A stretch of 64,000 nucleotides of DNA from Cryphonectria parasitica EP155 (taxonomy: Eukaryota > Ascomycota > Sordariomycetes > Diaporthales > Cryphonectriaceae). The stretch spans positions 2,086,653 through 2,150,652 of the forward strand of contig NW_024468915.1 in the NCBI RefSeq assembly GCF_011745365.1. The letters are read 5' to 3'. Position numbers and translations under genes: made by a program. Below the pieces are notes generated by a model. That model saw only the letters and a list, made by a program, of their open reading frames with translations. It made no database searches and was not told the origin of the DNA. Positions 43,614 to 55,246 of this stretch are shown here, piece by piece. Every line of letters begins with the position of its first letter. Position 1 is the first letter of the stretch.

Positions 43614-45685
43614 ATGAAACACTCGCTCTTTTCATTCGTCCCAGCGCTGCTGTCGCTGTCGACGGCTGCGAACGCTGCTGGCCTGACCAACTCGTCCATG
43701 ACAACCTATGTCGACTCCGTCTCGCTCAACTTCAACTTCGACCCTGTCAAGGCTGCCTACTGGACAGGCTACATCCACCACCGTCGCACGCCCTTTGCTG
43801 TCTCTCCCTCAGGAAGCGTTGCATACCTCGCCTACCTCGATGGCTCTGGCACCGATGTCCATGTCCAGGCGATCGACCCCACCACGTTTGAGGCCAGTGG
43901 CATCAACGTCACCATCTCGGGAGGAAAAGAGGCTGGAGGACTGGTCGCTCAGGATGATGGCTTTGCTCTCCTGACCAACGAGGCCATGCCTTCTGGTACT
44001 ACCGATGCTCCTCCAGATGGGACACCAGTGCCTGTTCTGTACAGGTTCTCTGCTACTGGTGAACAGCAGTGGAAGACATGGCTTGGAGGCCCAAATGTCA
44101 CGGATGCTGAGGGCCACAGTACGTAATTTACACCAAACCTCCCCTTTCTTTTTTTTTTAAAAGAATAATTACTTGAGTATAGATATTCATATTGGTTCTC
44201 TTCTGACAAAAATAAATAGTGGCTGCCACCGACATGAACGGTGACCTGGTCTACTCCAACGCCACCGGCCGCTACGCAGCCTACACCGTGGTGACAGCCT
44301 ATGACGGAGATGCTGACGGCCACTTTGGCGATGCCATCCGCTACATCGAGGATACAACCGGCGAGATTGTGGTCATTGACGGGGCCAGCTCTGACTGGGG
44401 CTGCTCTCACAACACAGGCATCGCCCTTGAGGCCGCCGACGCCGCCCCCTACGCCAGTGTCTGCGCCGAGGACCAGGGCGGCATCTGGCTGAACAGCAAA
44501 GGCCAGGGCATGACGACCGAGGGCGTCAAGATCTCCAACGAGAACACGACCAACGGCGCCGACGGTGAGCCCATGGGCGGCATGTCGGGCTCGTACAGCA
44601 ACCTGGCCCGCTGGCAGGACGGCGACGGCTACATCTTCGCCTGGGTCTCGCGCGGTGCCATCGACCTCTACGAGAACGCCTGGATGGGCACGGGCTACAC
44701 CAGTGCGTACAACCGCACCAACGGCCGCAACGTCGCCGTCGCCACCTTCACGGACAAGTACACCATGGTCGAGGCCGAGGCTTCCAGCACGGTGGGTGCG
44801 GCGTCGGGCGACTCGCAGGTCAACTGGCTCACCACGACGACGACGGCCGACATGAGCAATGCCCACGTGGCCACCTTTGACGGCACCAACGCCCTCGTCA
44901 CCTGGGAGGAGATTGCTGATCCCTTCTGCGAGTACGTTGCCTTTGGCTGCCGCGGCACCTTCTCGGGCGCCTACTACCAGCTCGTCACCAACACTGGCAA
45001 CGGCACTGCGGTCGGCGAGCCTCTGGTCAAGTCGGATGTCTACGTGTCCGGTGACCTGGTCACCATGGGCGACGGCCGTATCTGCTGGCCCTATGTGAAC
45101 ATGGACTGGGACCTGGATGGCATTGTTGGGTGGACCTACACCTCTACCAACGTTACCAAGATGAGCTTTGCGTGCGTGAGCCTCGACGGTTCTTCTTCAT
45201 CTGCTTCTTCCTCGTCTGCCTCTTCGACCGCTGCAGTGGCCTCTTCTTCTGCTCCTGCTTCTTCCGCCATTGTTGCGTCGTCCTCTTCTTCGGCCATCGC
45301 AGCTACATCAACCGAGATAGCTGTTGCCGCTGCCTCCGCCCCGTCTTCAAGCGCTGTCTCTTCATCTGCTGCTGCTGCTGCTGCTGCCGCCGACGCCACC
45401 ACCGAGGCTGTCATTACCCAGGCAGTCATTACCGAGGCTGCTGCCAGTACTAGTGAGGCTGCTGCCACTACCAGCGAGGCTTCTGCTGCTGCTGCTGCTG
45501 CTACGACTCCTGCTACAGAGGCTGCCACCACTCTGGCCACTTCTGTCATCCCTGCCACCTCAAGGCAAGTTACTTCCACGAGCGACGTATCTTCCTCTGC
45601 GCCAGAGGCCACGCACACCAGTGGTGGTGGTGGTTTCTGGTCTGGGGATAATGGTCTCAGCTGGGGTCACTGGTGGGGTAATTGA
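43614..45685 (+). CDS. Secreted Ser/Ala-rich protein of unknown function, two exons
   Basis: Exons 43614-44118 and 44220-45685 give 656 residues. The donor GTACGT and acceptor AATAG produce the join EGHMAATDMNGDLVYSN with phase kept. An N-terminal signal peptide (MKHSLFSFVPALLSLSTAANAA) is clear. The ~520-residue globular part has repeated acidic/aromatic segments (YDGDADGHFGDAIRYIED, WMGTGYTSAYNRT, ICWPYVNMDWDLDGIVGW) that could be beta-propeller-like blades; I do not recognise a catalytic motif. About 165 residues of Ser, Ala and Thr follow and should be O-glycosylated; these codons cause long TCT/GCT repeats at 45190-45580. It ends in a Gly/Trp tail (GGFWSGDNGLSWGHWWGN) rather than a GPI signal. 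Probably extracellular or wall-associated. Confidence 0.82.
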
Positions 45686-46355
45686 AGCACTAACCTGTTC
45701 TCATCTCTTACAGCAAGTCAAAGTGCCACCGCTCCAAGTAAGGAAAGGCTGGGTATCGTGGTTGCATGTGGTAGTTCGTCGAGGTGTTGACATGTGCTGG
45801 GGAATGGTTGATCTGCTGTAGTGGACGAGGCATGGTTGGTATTTTGACCACTGGCCCTGAGGTGAAATTCGTGTACATAACGTTGTTTATACGTCCTGCT
45901 TGAGACGTTACAGGGGATGTAACATATGGAAATAAGACCTCTGGCACAACATACAGTGTACCTGTTGTAGGCACATCCCTCCTGATGATTATTTGGTAGT
46001 ATCATAGATTGACTCCCTCCTCTCTCTCCTTGCTCACCACTCTCCCCCCTCCCCTGATTTCCTTTTGGCTTACCTTTCTTTTTCTCTTTGTCTTCTGACT
46101 TGTGATGGCGGCCAGCAGTCTTGTATCAGTATCCAACAACCAAGGTAGCTACATCAGACTATCTAGCCCGTGGGAAAGCTAATTTAGGTTGCCTTAGCCT
46201 GGCAAGAGATGGCCTCGAACCGTGCCGCTAGACTTTGCACTCATACACTGACATCTGATAGTAGAAGCTCAGGTCTTTCATCTCATACCGAAGTCAGAGA
46301 TTCCCACGCCTTTTCCACCCGTGTTGATGGCCTCTCCCGTCGAGCCACTTCCAAC

Positions 46356-47307
46356 ATGTATCATCCAGCTTTCTACCTCACTGTCCTCGCAGCCTCAGCA
46401 CTGGCTCAGAGGCACGTTGTTGACACTACCCGGATAAGAGCCCTCTCTCGTTATGCACGGTTTGCATCCGCAGCATATAGCGAAGACTGCAAAACACCAC
46501 CGCTTGGCTCGACGGTGGAAATGACCTTTGAGAATGCCACCACCGACACGCAGGTATATCTATTTCGAGATGATTCGGCACGGGAGTATGTCTTGTCTTT
46601 CAGAGGATCGTCTACTGTAATGGATATTTTGATGGACTTGAGTGTGCCACTGGTAGATTGCACCTCAGCAGTCGGTGAATCATGCATCGGATGTCGAGTA
46701 AGCTGCAGCAGCAAGGGACTTTTCAGTGGGCAGAGTTGTTATATGACAGGTAACAATCACTGCTGACAAGTTCACATCGTCACAGTGTCATAGAGGATTC
46801 TTGGATCAGTACCTCTCTGTTCGCGATGCCATCTTTTATTACCTCGCCTCTACACCAGGCAGCGGATACAGCCTCACCATCACTGGGCACAGTCTAGGCG
46901 GGGCTCTAGCATCCATCGCAGCCACGGCCCTTGGGGCACAGAACATGAGAGTGGCGGCCTATACATACGGACAACCGAGGACAGGAAACCGGGCCTATGC
47001 TGACTTTGTAGACCGTATATTCCCGCCGACATCTTACGGTCAAGGGGATAGGATGATGTATAGAGTCACGCATGCAAATGACGGCATTGTGCAGGTTCCC
47101 TCTTGGGAGGGGGGTTATCGTCACCACTCGACCGAGTTTTGGATTCTTCCGACAGAGGCACAAGTGGTTCAGTGTGTCGGGCAGGAACCAGTGGATTGTA
47201 ATCAGAAGTTGAGCGGATATCCGTTGAATCAGGCTCGTTTCTCATACCTCGGGGTGAGCGTTGGGAGTCCTTTTGATAAGGATGCTGCGTGTCGAGGCTT
47301 GTCATGA
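46356..47307 (+). CDS. Secreted class-3 lipase (alpha/beta hydrolase), two exons
   Basis: Exons 46356-46697 and 46786-47307 give 287 residues. I chose ATG 46356 because it starts a signal peptide (MYHPAFYLTVLAASALAQR); an in-frame ATG at 46209 would bury it. The intron (GTAAGC...CACAG, 88 nt) restores CIGCRCHRGFLDQYLSVRD. The Lipase_3 features are present: YVLSFRGSS (oxyanion region), the nucleophile elbow GHSLGGALAS with Ser150, YTYGQPRTGN, the acid in NDGIVQVP and the His in YRHHSTEFW. Several Cys pairs fit an extracellular enzyme. It probably hydrolyses triacylglycerols or feruloyl-type esters; feruloyl esterase A belongs to the same fold, so that alternative remains open. It ends 184 bp from the oppositely oriented Zn2Cys6 gene. 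Confidence 0.93.
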
Positions 47308-47490
47308 ATAATGGAATGCCCACTACGGAATAAGAACTGCTCAGACATGGGTGAATATATAATTTATCAGACATATCTTGTCTCAAATTCTTCTCCTCGG
47401 CGTCATTACTATAGTACATGGTCTCCCTTCTAGCCAAAAATGCTCGATCAAGAGCGAAGATAGACCTCACGACTTGTTGTCTGAATGGCT

Positions 47491-49663
47491 TTAGCACGGT
47501 CCAGAGTCAAATATCTGCTCCATCCACTCTCCCGTCCCAAAGAAGCCATAAGCAGGCATTTCAAATAACACAGGTGCAGGAACAATGCGATTCCGGTGAT
47601 CTTCTGCCATCCCATCTTCTGATGCATCACCGCTGCCAATGGTCTCCTGTTCCGAAGTCAAGCTTGCTAGCATTCCTTCCCGAAAGCCCTGCAAATTGCG
47701 CAGCATTTTCTTAAACAGGTCGTCCCCGGCAGTCTCCCCCGCCTCGACACTTGCTTGAGCGGTAACCCCAATGACACAATCAATAATAGCTAACGCATCC
47801 AGGCTTTTTCGCACGGCTTCGAGATCCCGCGCGGTACCGCTCAGCGTAGACAATCTGAACAGGGTCATCAGGCAGCGGCCCACCTGGAGAGTGTACTGGA
47901 TCGACAGACCAACCCAGATAGAGGGCGAAACAGACGTCCAGATCTCAAAGCACGACTTGACGGCCATGGCGGACTGCCAGATCCATTTCAGGCTCTCTGA
48001 ACTGTGCTTGCCGCTTGGTTCGGCGGCATTTTGGGAGGCTTCGGCTGTGGCATCGCAGATACACAACTCTACATAGCGGCTTTGGGCTCGAAGGAGATCT
48101 TGTTTATGTATGCATCCGAGGTCAGCTTGAAAGAAACTCGGTCAAACTAGGGAGGTCAATGTATCCCTTACCAGCTTTTGCCATGCTTGGTGTAATCAAG
48201 GTCTCGACTTGACGTAGCTGTTCACGTATTGCATCGCAGTAGAGGATCAAAGGCGGGGACAAAGGGTCCTGGTGACGGTGGATTTCATGAGCCTTCTGGG
48301 CTAGATGCTGCAGCCGGACCTGTACTACCAGTACTGAATCCGATGGACATGCACCAGCACTTGACTCTAACCTCTGGAGGCAGTCCTCTAGATGAGGCGT
48401 CCAGGGCAAAGATTCCATATGTTTGTAATACGCCGAAACTCTACCAGAGGAAGGCCCAGTTTATCAGCCATGTTTTGTGCAGAAAGGAGCAGTCGGTCAG
48501 GATTCTGACTTAGAGATGGAGAAACTCACGAGGCGCTGAGAAGATAGCAGCCAAGAATAACACGGCTCTTTTCAAGATGCTGTTCCTCATCATTGCCAAT
48601 TGTGTCGAGTTGCTTCATATTTTGACCCCCCCCACCACCACCACCCTCCTTTTTGAACCCAGGATGATTCACAAGTGTGTGCCCTGTCTTTTGTTTCGGC
48701 ACATTTAGCCCCAGCTCATAAAGAATTGATAGAGCGAGAGTCAAGAGGCGTGAGATGCTTTTCTTGCTGAGGAACGTGTCGTGACTCCACGCCACGAATG
48801 TCAAAACAGCCAGCAATAGGTCGATACTGGAATGACCATCCACGAGGAGCTCCTTGGCTAGAATCCGCTTAAACTCTTCTCCTCTGGCGAGTCTGGTCTT
48901 TGTGGACGGCCTGGCCACCGTGCTAATTGCTAGGAGGAGGAACGGTCGATCCCTGCCAAGTGTCTTGATGGATGTTTGTCGAGGAAGATGAACAAAGGGG
49001 CAGCAAGGGAGCAGTTTGTCGATGAAGCGGCTCAAACAGGCTTGTTTCTCGTGATCCGGAAGGTCAAGAGGACCGCCAATTCTTGCGGGGGACTTATTGG
49101 CGACTGGCGGAAGGGTCAATGATGCCATGTCTTCATCCATCCGATTTCGAATGGTATTATTATCGTCCTCCGAGGCTAAATGACTTGTAGATGTTGATCC
49201 CATTAAGGCTCCTGGCGTGATGTCGGCAATGGAGGGATCTTGCACTTCAGATAAGGCATCATATCTTCTGGCGTAAATTTCCCGCCGCAGTGTAGTTTGC
49301 AGCTCATCCAGTGAATCGGGAGATCGGGTGGCGTTCTTCAGCAATGACATGAGGCTGTCGATCCTCTGTTCAAGATGTGCAACTTTGGAACCGGTGCTTT
49401 GGCTTGTCTGTACTCTGCGGCGACGGATTGCATCAGATGGGATGCACCGTTGACCAAGACGATGGCACCTATTACATCGCATATGAGTATTTTCACACAA
49501 AGTTTTGTGAGCGACATGGCTAAGAGAGAATTTTGGCTTATTGTTGTTACCTTTCACAGGTGCCTCGCTCATCCCGTAGCATACACTTGCATTTTGATTT
49601 ATAACACTGCAAGCACGCTTGACCATATGGGGCTGGCTGCCCTGCCTGTCTGTTGTTGTCCAT
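47491..49663 (-). CDS. Zn2Cys6 transcription factor, four exons, intron inside the zinc cluster
   Basis: Exons (minus) 49551-49663, 48530-49468, 48172-48440 and 47491-48098 give 642 residues; donors GTAACA, GTGAGT and GTAAGG and all phases agree. The first join completes the zinc cluster: Cys17, 20, 27, 36, 39 and 46 with spacing x2-x6-x8-x2-x6; an extra Cys25 lies inside the second gap. The first intron falls between the fourth and fifth zinc Cys. A basic segment (AIRRRRVQ) and a likely coiled coil (VAHLEQRIDSLMSLLK) follow, then a fungal MHR-type middle region with WSHDTFLSKKSIS and the segment YYKHMESLPWTPHLEDCLQRL usual in this class. A (ACC)n repeat encodes a Gly run near 48629-48649. 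It is a nuclear regulator. It lies 426 bp downstream of the DyP-radical enzyme gene in the same orientation, so it is the obvious candidate regulator of that block. Confidence 0.9.
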
Positions 49664-50088
49664 ATAAGACTTTAGCTGATAAGAATTATGATGTGTTGAT
49701 ATCTATGACGGACATTGAGTATTGATCAGGATGACTGCAGGGCTTAGTAGTGATTCAATGGCACTACTTCGTGGCCGGAATTGGAGGCACCTAAATACGA
49801 CATTTGCTGTGCACAAATGCCCGGATTTCAGACTCTCCGAAATCCGCCACCAAACCGCGCTCTTACAGGACTTAACGGATGTATTAGATAAGCCTGTGCC
49901 CCACGAAGTCATGCCTGCCTGCATTCCTCAATTATTCCTGCGTGTCTCGCAACAACCACAACCACATGAGAAATCGTGAACAAATCACCATCTGATGGTG
50001 TGCCATGTAAAAAAGAGAGAGAGAGAGGGAAACTACTCAAATAGTTGTACTTCCAATTCCACGATCCCCTTGATCTACCCATCATCAC

Positions 50089-53000
50089 TTAATGCGTAAA
50101 GTACTGCCTTCTCTGCTGCTGTTTCTGATGCTCGGGAAACATGGTGGCGTAGAACTCGGTCCAGCCTCCCATTCTCACACGAATCAAGTTGTACTTCTCA
50201 GGGTCCCTCGAAGCAGCTGCATAAGTAGAGAGATCGGCACATGTGAGTGAGATCAAATTCCCGCCAACATCACCTGCGGCAAAGGCCTTGACGAATTGTT
50301 GGAGCTCGTCCAGCGGGAAAGATTCCTGGATGTTCTGGAGGAATGTTTGAATTAGAAAAAACATGTTCATTTTCACCCAACGGCCCTGGGAGACATGATG
50401 TAGTACATAGGCAAGGGGGGAAAAAACAAAGAAAGACATACCATATCGACCGGAGTCGCATTGGAGAGTCCATACTCGGCTGCATGCCCCTTGACGCTCT
50501 TCATAGCCTGGTAGATATTGCGGAAGCGCGGGTTCGGAGGGTTCAGGTCCTGCGGCGCAGGTGCCGGCGACATGTCTGAGGCGAGAGGGCTGCCGTTCCG
50601 CCGTCCATCAGCCGAGGCGCCGCACGCTGCTCCATCACCGACATAGCCCTCGAAGGTGCCGATACCAGGCGTCACCACAAATTCGAAGCCGCCCTCATCA
50701 TCCTTGTAGCGTTCCTTGATGGCATCCAGCTGCGGCTTGAGCGCCGGCGAGGGGTTGTCCTTATCTATGACGCTTGTGCATAGCCTGACAAGTTGGTCCA
50801 TGAGCCATTCGCCCAGGGCGTTGACTTCCTCGTCGCCTCCACCCCATTTGGGGAGAGCAAGAGCGGTATCTCGGAGCTGTTGGAATCGTAGACCATGCTC
50901 GGCTGCGTCAGCAGGTCCCCTGAATTATCAAGCGCGGTGTCAGCATATTTCATCGAAACATGTTCATGTCGTGAGGGTGAAAGAAAGGGACGGTAATTAA
51001 TTGATTGATTTTCCCAACAAATGGGACTTACAACAGCTGATCTTGGAAGGGTTCAACCATGTTGAACCCCCAGTCGTTCATCAGACAGCGCACCAATTCC
51101 TGCAGGGTGGTGATCGCAGTCTCGGGGTCATATACCAGTTTCTTGATGGCGTACAGAGAATCGATTGTGTTGGAGACACCCATGCACATGGGCGCAATGA
51201 GGTGAAAACGGCCACCTCCATCCGTCAGGTCTCGCCCCTTTTCCGAGCACCCGTCGATGACGACCGACAGGAGAGGACTAGGGCAGACGCTGACAAGGTT
51301 CCCATAGTTGCTGAGCATGACGTTGTAACACTGGATGACAAGCCACTCCAGCTGCTTTACAAAGACCTCCTGTAGCTGCTCAAAGGTCTTCATCTCCTTG
51401 GCGGGTGGAGAGCGAAATGTCTGCTTCAGTCCTCGCAGGTAGATTGGTCCCGCGGCGCCATACGTAGCCCCCTGGTTCAGAGTCTGCTCCAGTGCCTGCA
51501 TGAGAGCGACACTCGCAAAGGTGAAGTCGTTGGCCCCAGCAAACATGGGCTCGTAGCAGCCATCTGCGGCATAGTTTCTGGACCACGCACGCGTGACGGT
51601 GCTTCCGGAGTCCAACAGGCCCTGGCAGAGTTTGTCGTCGTTATAGAGCATCGGCTGAGCGCCGCCAGAAAGAAGACACTTGGCTGCCTCGTCCAGAAAT
51701 TCCTGAGGGATGTCCTTGTACGTTCGTAGCGACACCGTGGGCGCATTGACGGGAATCCGTCGTGCAGCCTTCAGAAACAACATGGTGACTGGGTTCGCGC
51801 CGCCCTCGGGCTTTTCATCGTCTGTGAATTTGTAACCACCCACTGTAATCTGCTGCACCCATTGGTTGATTCCTCCGCCCTGAGGAAAGTTACCTCCGAT
51901 CCCACACACTGCACATGTGCCTATATTACAATAATCGTAGATGAAGGCGCGGTCGATAAAAGCGTTCTCGCCAATCTTGATGAAGAGGCAATCAATGATG
52001 TCCTGCGCTTTCTCTGTTGATAGGCTTTCCTTCTCACGCTGCCAAAAGGGCCAGAGGATCTGGTCGAGGCGGCAGAACGAGGTGAGCTCTCCCACGAGAT
52101 GCAAGCAGCAGTGGAACGAGAAAATGAGCTGCACCGCGTCTTGGAAGGTCTCGGGTGGTTGGTTCACCAGACGTCGTAGGCGCGCTGCGTTGTCTTTCAT
52201 ATTCTGCACGTCTTCGGGTGCTTGGCCAGGTAATTGGGTCACCTTGTCGCAGTTCAAAGCCCAATTCTCCAGGTAAGATTGGACGGCGTGCAGTGAGATG
52301 ATGGACGCCTTGTAAAAAGTGGACTGATTTGCATCACCTCCCTTGGCCTCGCGACGGCTCTGGAGGTCGTCGATCAAGCCCTGCACACCCTTCTTAACCA
52401 CGAGATCATAGTCGGGCACAATGTGTCCCATAGAAGCGTGTTCGTTGAGCCCATTCTTGAGCCAGTGTGCGAGTTCCTCATCCTGGTCCAAGTAAGGAAC
52501 GACCTCCTTTCCCCGACCGAGGGTGAAGTCGGGAATTTGCCCAACAATGAGCTCTCTGGCCTCGATGCGCAAGAGGTTGTTCTCTTTCGCAATTGTCGAG
52601 TCTGGTGAAGAGAGGAGGCCAGCCAGGGTGTGGGAGTTGGCGAGGGCCTTGAGCAGTGCCACATCCTTCTCGTGACCTCGAAGAATCTCCTTGTCCTTTG
52701 GATCGAGAAGGATACTCAGATGCGGTAGACGAGGAAAGTTTTGGCGATGAAGCCATCCGTCGCGCCAGTGATTGAAGGCTCTCGCCATGAGCCCAAGGAC
52801 GCGATCACTAGGCGGGTCGCCACCAACGTAATGGTGTTGGCCCATCTGGTGAAGATAGTCCTGCGAGTTGTAGAATAAATAGCCGTTCTTACTCCTGACA
52901 TTCCAATGATCCTCCTCGTAGATATCATCGGGCCCAGAGACGCCGGCAACGCCCAGCTCAGCCGCCGCTGGCACGTACCAGTAACTGCCACCAATGCCCT

Positions 53001-53880
53001 GCACAGTCGCCAGCAAAAGGTCCGCGGCGTGTCCTGCCTGCTTTCCAACAAGGTGCTTCAGCAGCGCCTCGAACCGTTCCTGCTCATTGCAAAAGGCCAC
53101 AAACATGATCCCCTCCTCACGCGCAGAGTACCCGCCGGCTGTCCCATAGGGCATGGCCTGTCGCAGGATTTTCTTCTGGTCGCCGTTGGCGTCTCTCACG
53201 TTGCCTGCGCGGTGGACATGCCCGCGGAGGCCGTGCTGGGATAGGACAGCGCCGTCCACGTTGCGGCCGATCATCTCATCTTGTGCGTCTGCCGTCTGGG
53301 TGGCAATGGCTGGCCAGTCGAACTCGAACTTTTGGCTGAGGCCGAAGCAGGAGCCGGGATAGGGCCCGTCACGGATGAGGATGTCTTCGACGAGGGTGAC
53401 TGGGTCGTTTGGGTTGGTGATGCCATCGACGTAGCGGCCTCCAATGACACGGCTATCTGAACGCTTGCCGCCGATGGTGATGTCAACTTGGCCCGGGCCC
53501 ACGAGTGGTTCGAGATCAGGGAGCAAAGCCGAGACAATCTCTTGAGCCTTCTCGTGGCTTGGGGCTTTAACATAGAGCAGGATGTCGCCTCCCGTGTTGC
53601 GAAACTTGCGAGTGTCGCTGTGCTTGCCGTCCAGGACTTTGGTGCGGATGGGAATATCTCGCCCTGTCCACTTACCCCAGAGCGCAGGGGAGAAGGCTGC
53701 CACAAGGCCGCAATCTTGATGCTTGGAGTTGATGGTATTGTCCAGGTCACGGATCAGACCGGTGATGGCCGTGTGCATTGTGTCATCTTGATGTTTCAAC
53801 TTGATGGTCAGGAGCTGGCCAAAGACTGGCTTTGTGAGTAAACCCTTCTGGGCTCCAAGAAGGGTCTTGTCAAGTGCCAT
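50089..53880 (-). CDS. DyP-type haem peroxidase fused to a glycyl radical enzyme (PFL/GCxE type), three exons
   Basis: Exons (minus) 51032-53880, 50442-50919 and 50089-50334 give 1190 residues. Donors GTAAGT and GTATGT and acceptors TTCAG and TCCAG are good and phases agree. ATG 53880 is the only in-frame ATG before the conserved start. Residues ~1-330 are a DyP peroxidase: GGRYVDGITNP with Asp152 (the GxxDG motif), GHVHRAGN with His221 as expected haem ligand, and ILRQAMPYG with Arg240. Residues ~370-1190 are a glycyl radical enzyme: GHIVPDYDLVVKKG, NQPPETFQDAVQL, the thiyl/base pair in AADGCYEPM (Cys775, Glu777), TPGIGTFEGY, GASADGRRNGSPLASDMSP and the C-terminal radical loop RVRMGGWTEF with Gly1166. 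No signal peptide or peroxisomal tail, so probably cytosolic. The reaction is unknown; Cys-x-Glu is shared by dehydratase- and lyase-type members. No radical-SAM activase is in this window. Confidence 0.93.
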
Positions 53881-53970
53881 AGTTGGTTTCGCGCTGTACT
53901 TCTTTGGCAACTCTTGTTCTATTTTTCTTCTCCTTCCCAAGTCTATTTATTGGCCTGCCACCGTAATGGC

Positions 53971-53980
53971 TTTATATAAT
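53971..53980 (-). promoter_or_regulatory. TATA-like element upstream of the DyP-glycyl radical gene
   Basis: Read on the minus strand this is ATTATATAAA, about 90 bp before ATG 53880, a usual distance for a fungal core promoter. It suggests an inducible rather than constitutive promoter; no regulator binding site is recognised. Confidence 0.5.
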
Positions 53981-55246
53981 CGTCACTTTCTCTCGACAAT
54001 GCCAATTGTCCCCTCTCCAAATCATTTCCTGGGATAATTGATCAGTAAAGGCCGTGTCTCAGTTATTCTCCATTTACTTACCGCTCAATAAACACACAGT
54101 CTGACGATCGTGTAACTTGAATTGAGGGGAAGACCACAACTCCCCGTGTGGCTTTCAATGTGCATCACAATGGGCCAATTGCCGTTGGCAACGTAAATTC
54201 AATTTCGGGTGATTTCACGCCCCTTATAACGCCGTCTGCATTTGTTTACCTCCTACTGGCTCCACATGAGTATCACGAGGACGAAAATGTCTGCAGCATC
54301 GCGGGGTCGGGGTGATACGGCTTGCCTCAAGCCCATTACGCAGGTGGCAGACAAGCCCCGTCTTGGATGCTCTCAGGGTATGGGTGGAGGACACGAGGGA
54401 GAGGTGGGCAGAGCGAAGGAGAGCCCCAGGTTTCGCAGTTCTGATGCTTACCCATCTATCCCTCAAGTTCTTCTTTTTATGTGAGTCTAAAGTTCCGAGA
54501 CATTTGCACTTGGACAATTCAACCGTGTAACATTACCACCCTTCCAGTGGTATCTCTAGGCAAATGCACGCTGTGTAGTGGACAGGGGAGGCAGGCTCTC
54601 TGATAGTGAGTAGCTCACCTGGGACGAAACACAGAAATGATCAAGCCTTTCAGGTTCTTCTTGCTTGTGTGAGAGATTGTCCTATCCGTACAAGATGCAG
54701 GCCTTCATTGGCAACGCGCACGCAAGAGCTGCTAATTATACAAGTTTGGTCACTCTTGCTCGGATCTAGCGATTATTATGAGACCCAAGAATTAAGTACT
54801 TTGGCAGCATATTCTGATGCGTAAGAGCTGAATTCTAAGAGCGTAACAGGACGACACGGCGCTGCAGGGCCTCAGGCAGCTCAAGCTCCAGTCCGAGCCT
54901 GATCGTTTTGACAAGGCGAGCTTGCTCAGTTTAGATTCCACTTATCGTATTGGTGGAGCAAAACTTGACAAGCCTGGGCAGGGAACTGTACATATGCTAC
55001 TGGTGAGAGATTCTGGCTCGATGATAAGTTGTGAGTCGATTTGACTGTCTGAAGAATCACTTATTATTAGGTGGAAGTGATAAGATATACCTACGAGATG
55101 TAATCATGGTCTAGTAGTGACAAGATTGGTGAAATCCAAATACTCGTGACGTCTTCGTAGAGAGCGATAGAGGGATAGAGATCAAGCAAAGTTCATGTCT
55201 TCTCGGAGTCAAGAAACCAATTCATCTCCTTATAGAAGGGTGTACC
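53981..55246. other. Intergenic region between radical enzyme and FAD monooxygenase genes
   Basis: About 1.25 kb with short interrupted frames on both strands and no family signature. It carries the upstream region of the DyP-radical enzyme and the 3' flank of the FAD monooxygenase. I see nothing distinct. Confidence 0.5.

Noticed and set aside
43949..44866. 305-codon minus-strand frame
   Set aside because: It is the antisense of the Ser/Ala-rich secreted protein, whose GC-rich third positions keep the opposite frame open; composition is Val/Gly/Arg-biased as in shadow frames.
46206..46345. Minus-strand GGTTCGAGGCC B-box match before the lipase gene
   Set aside because: Only two of five T-stem pairs form and no A box stands at a normal distance.
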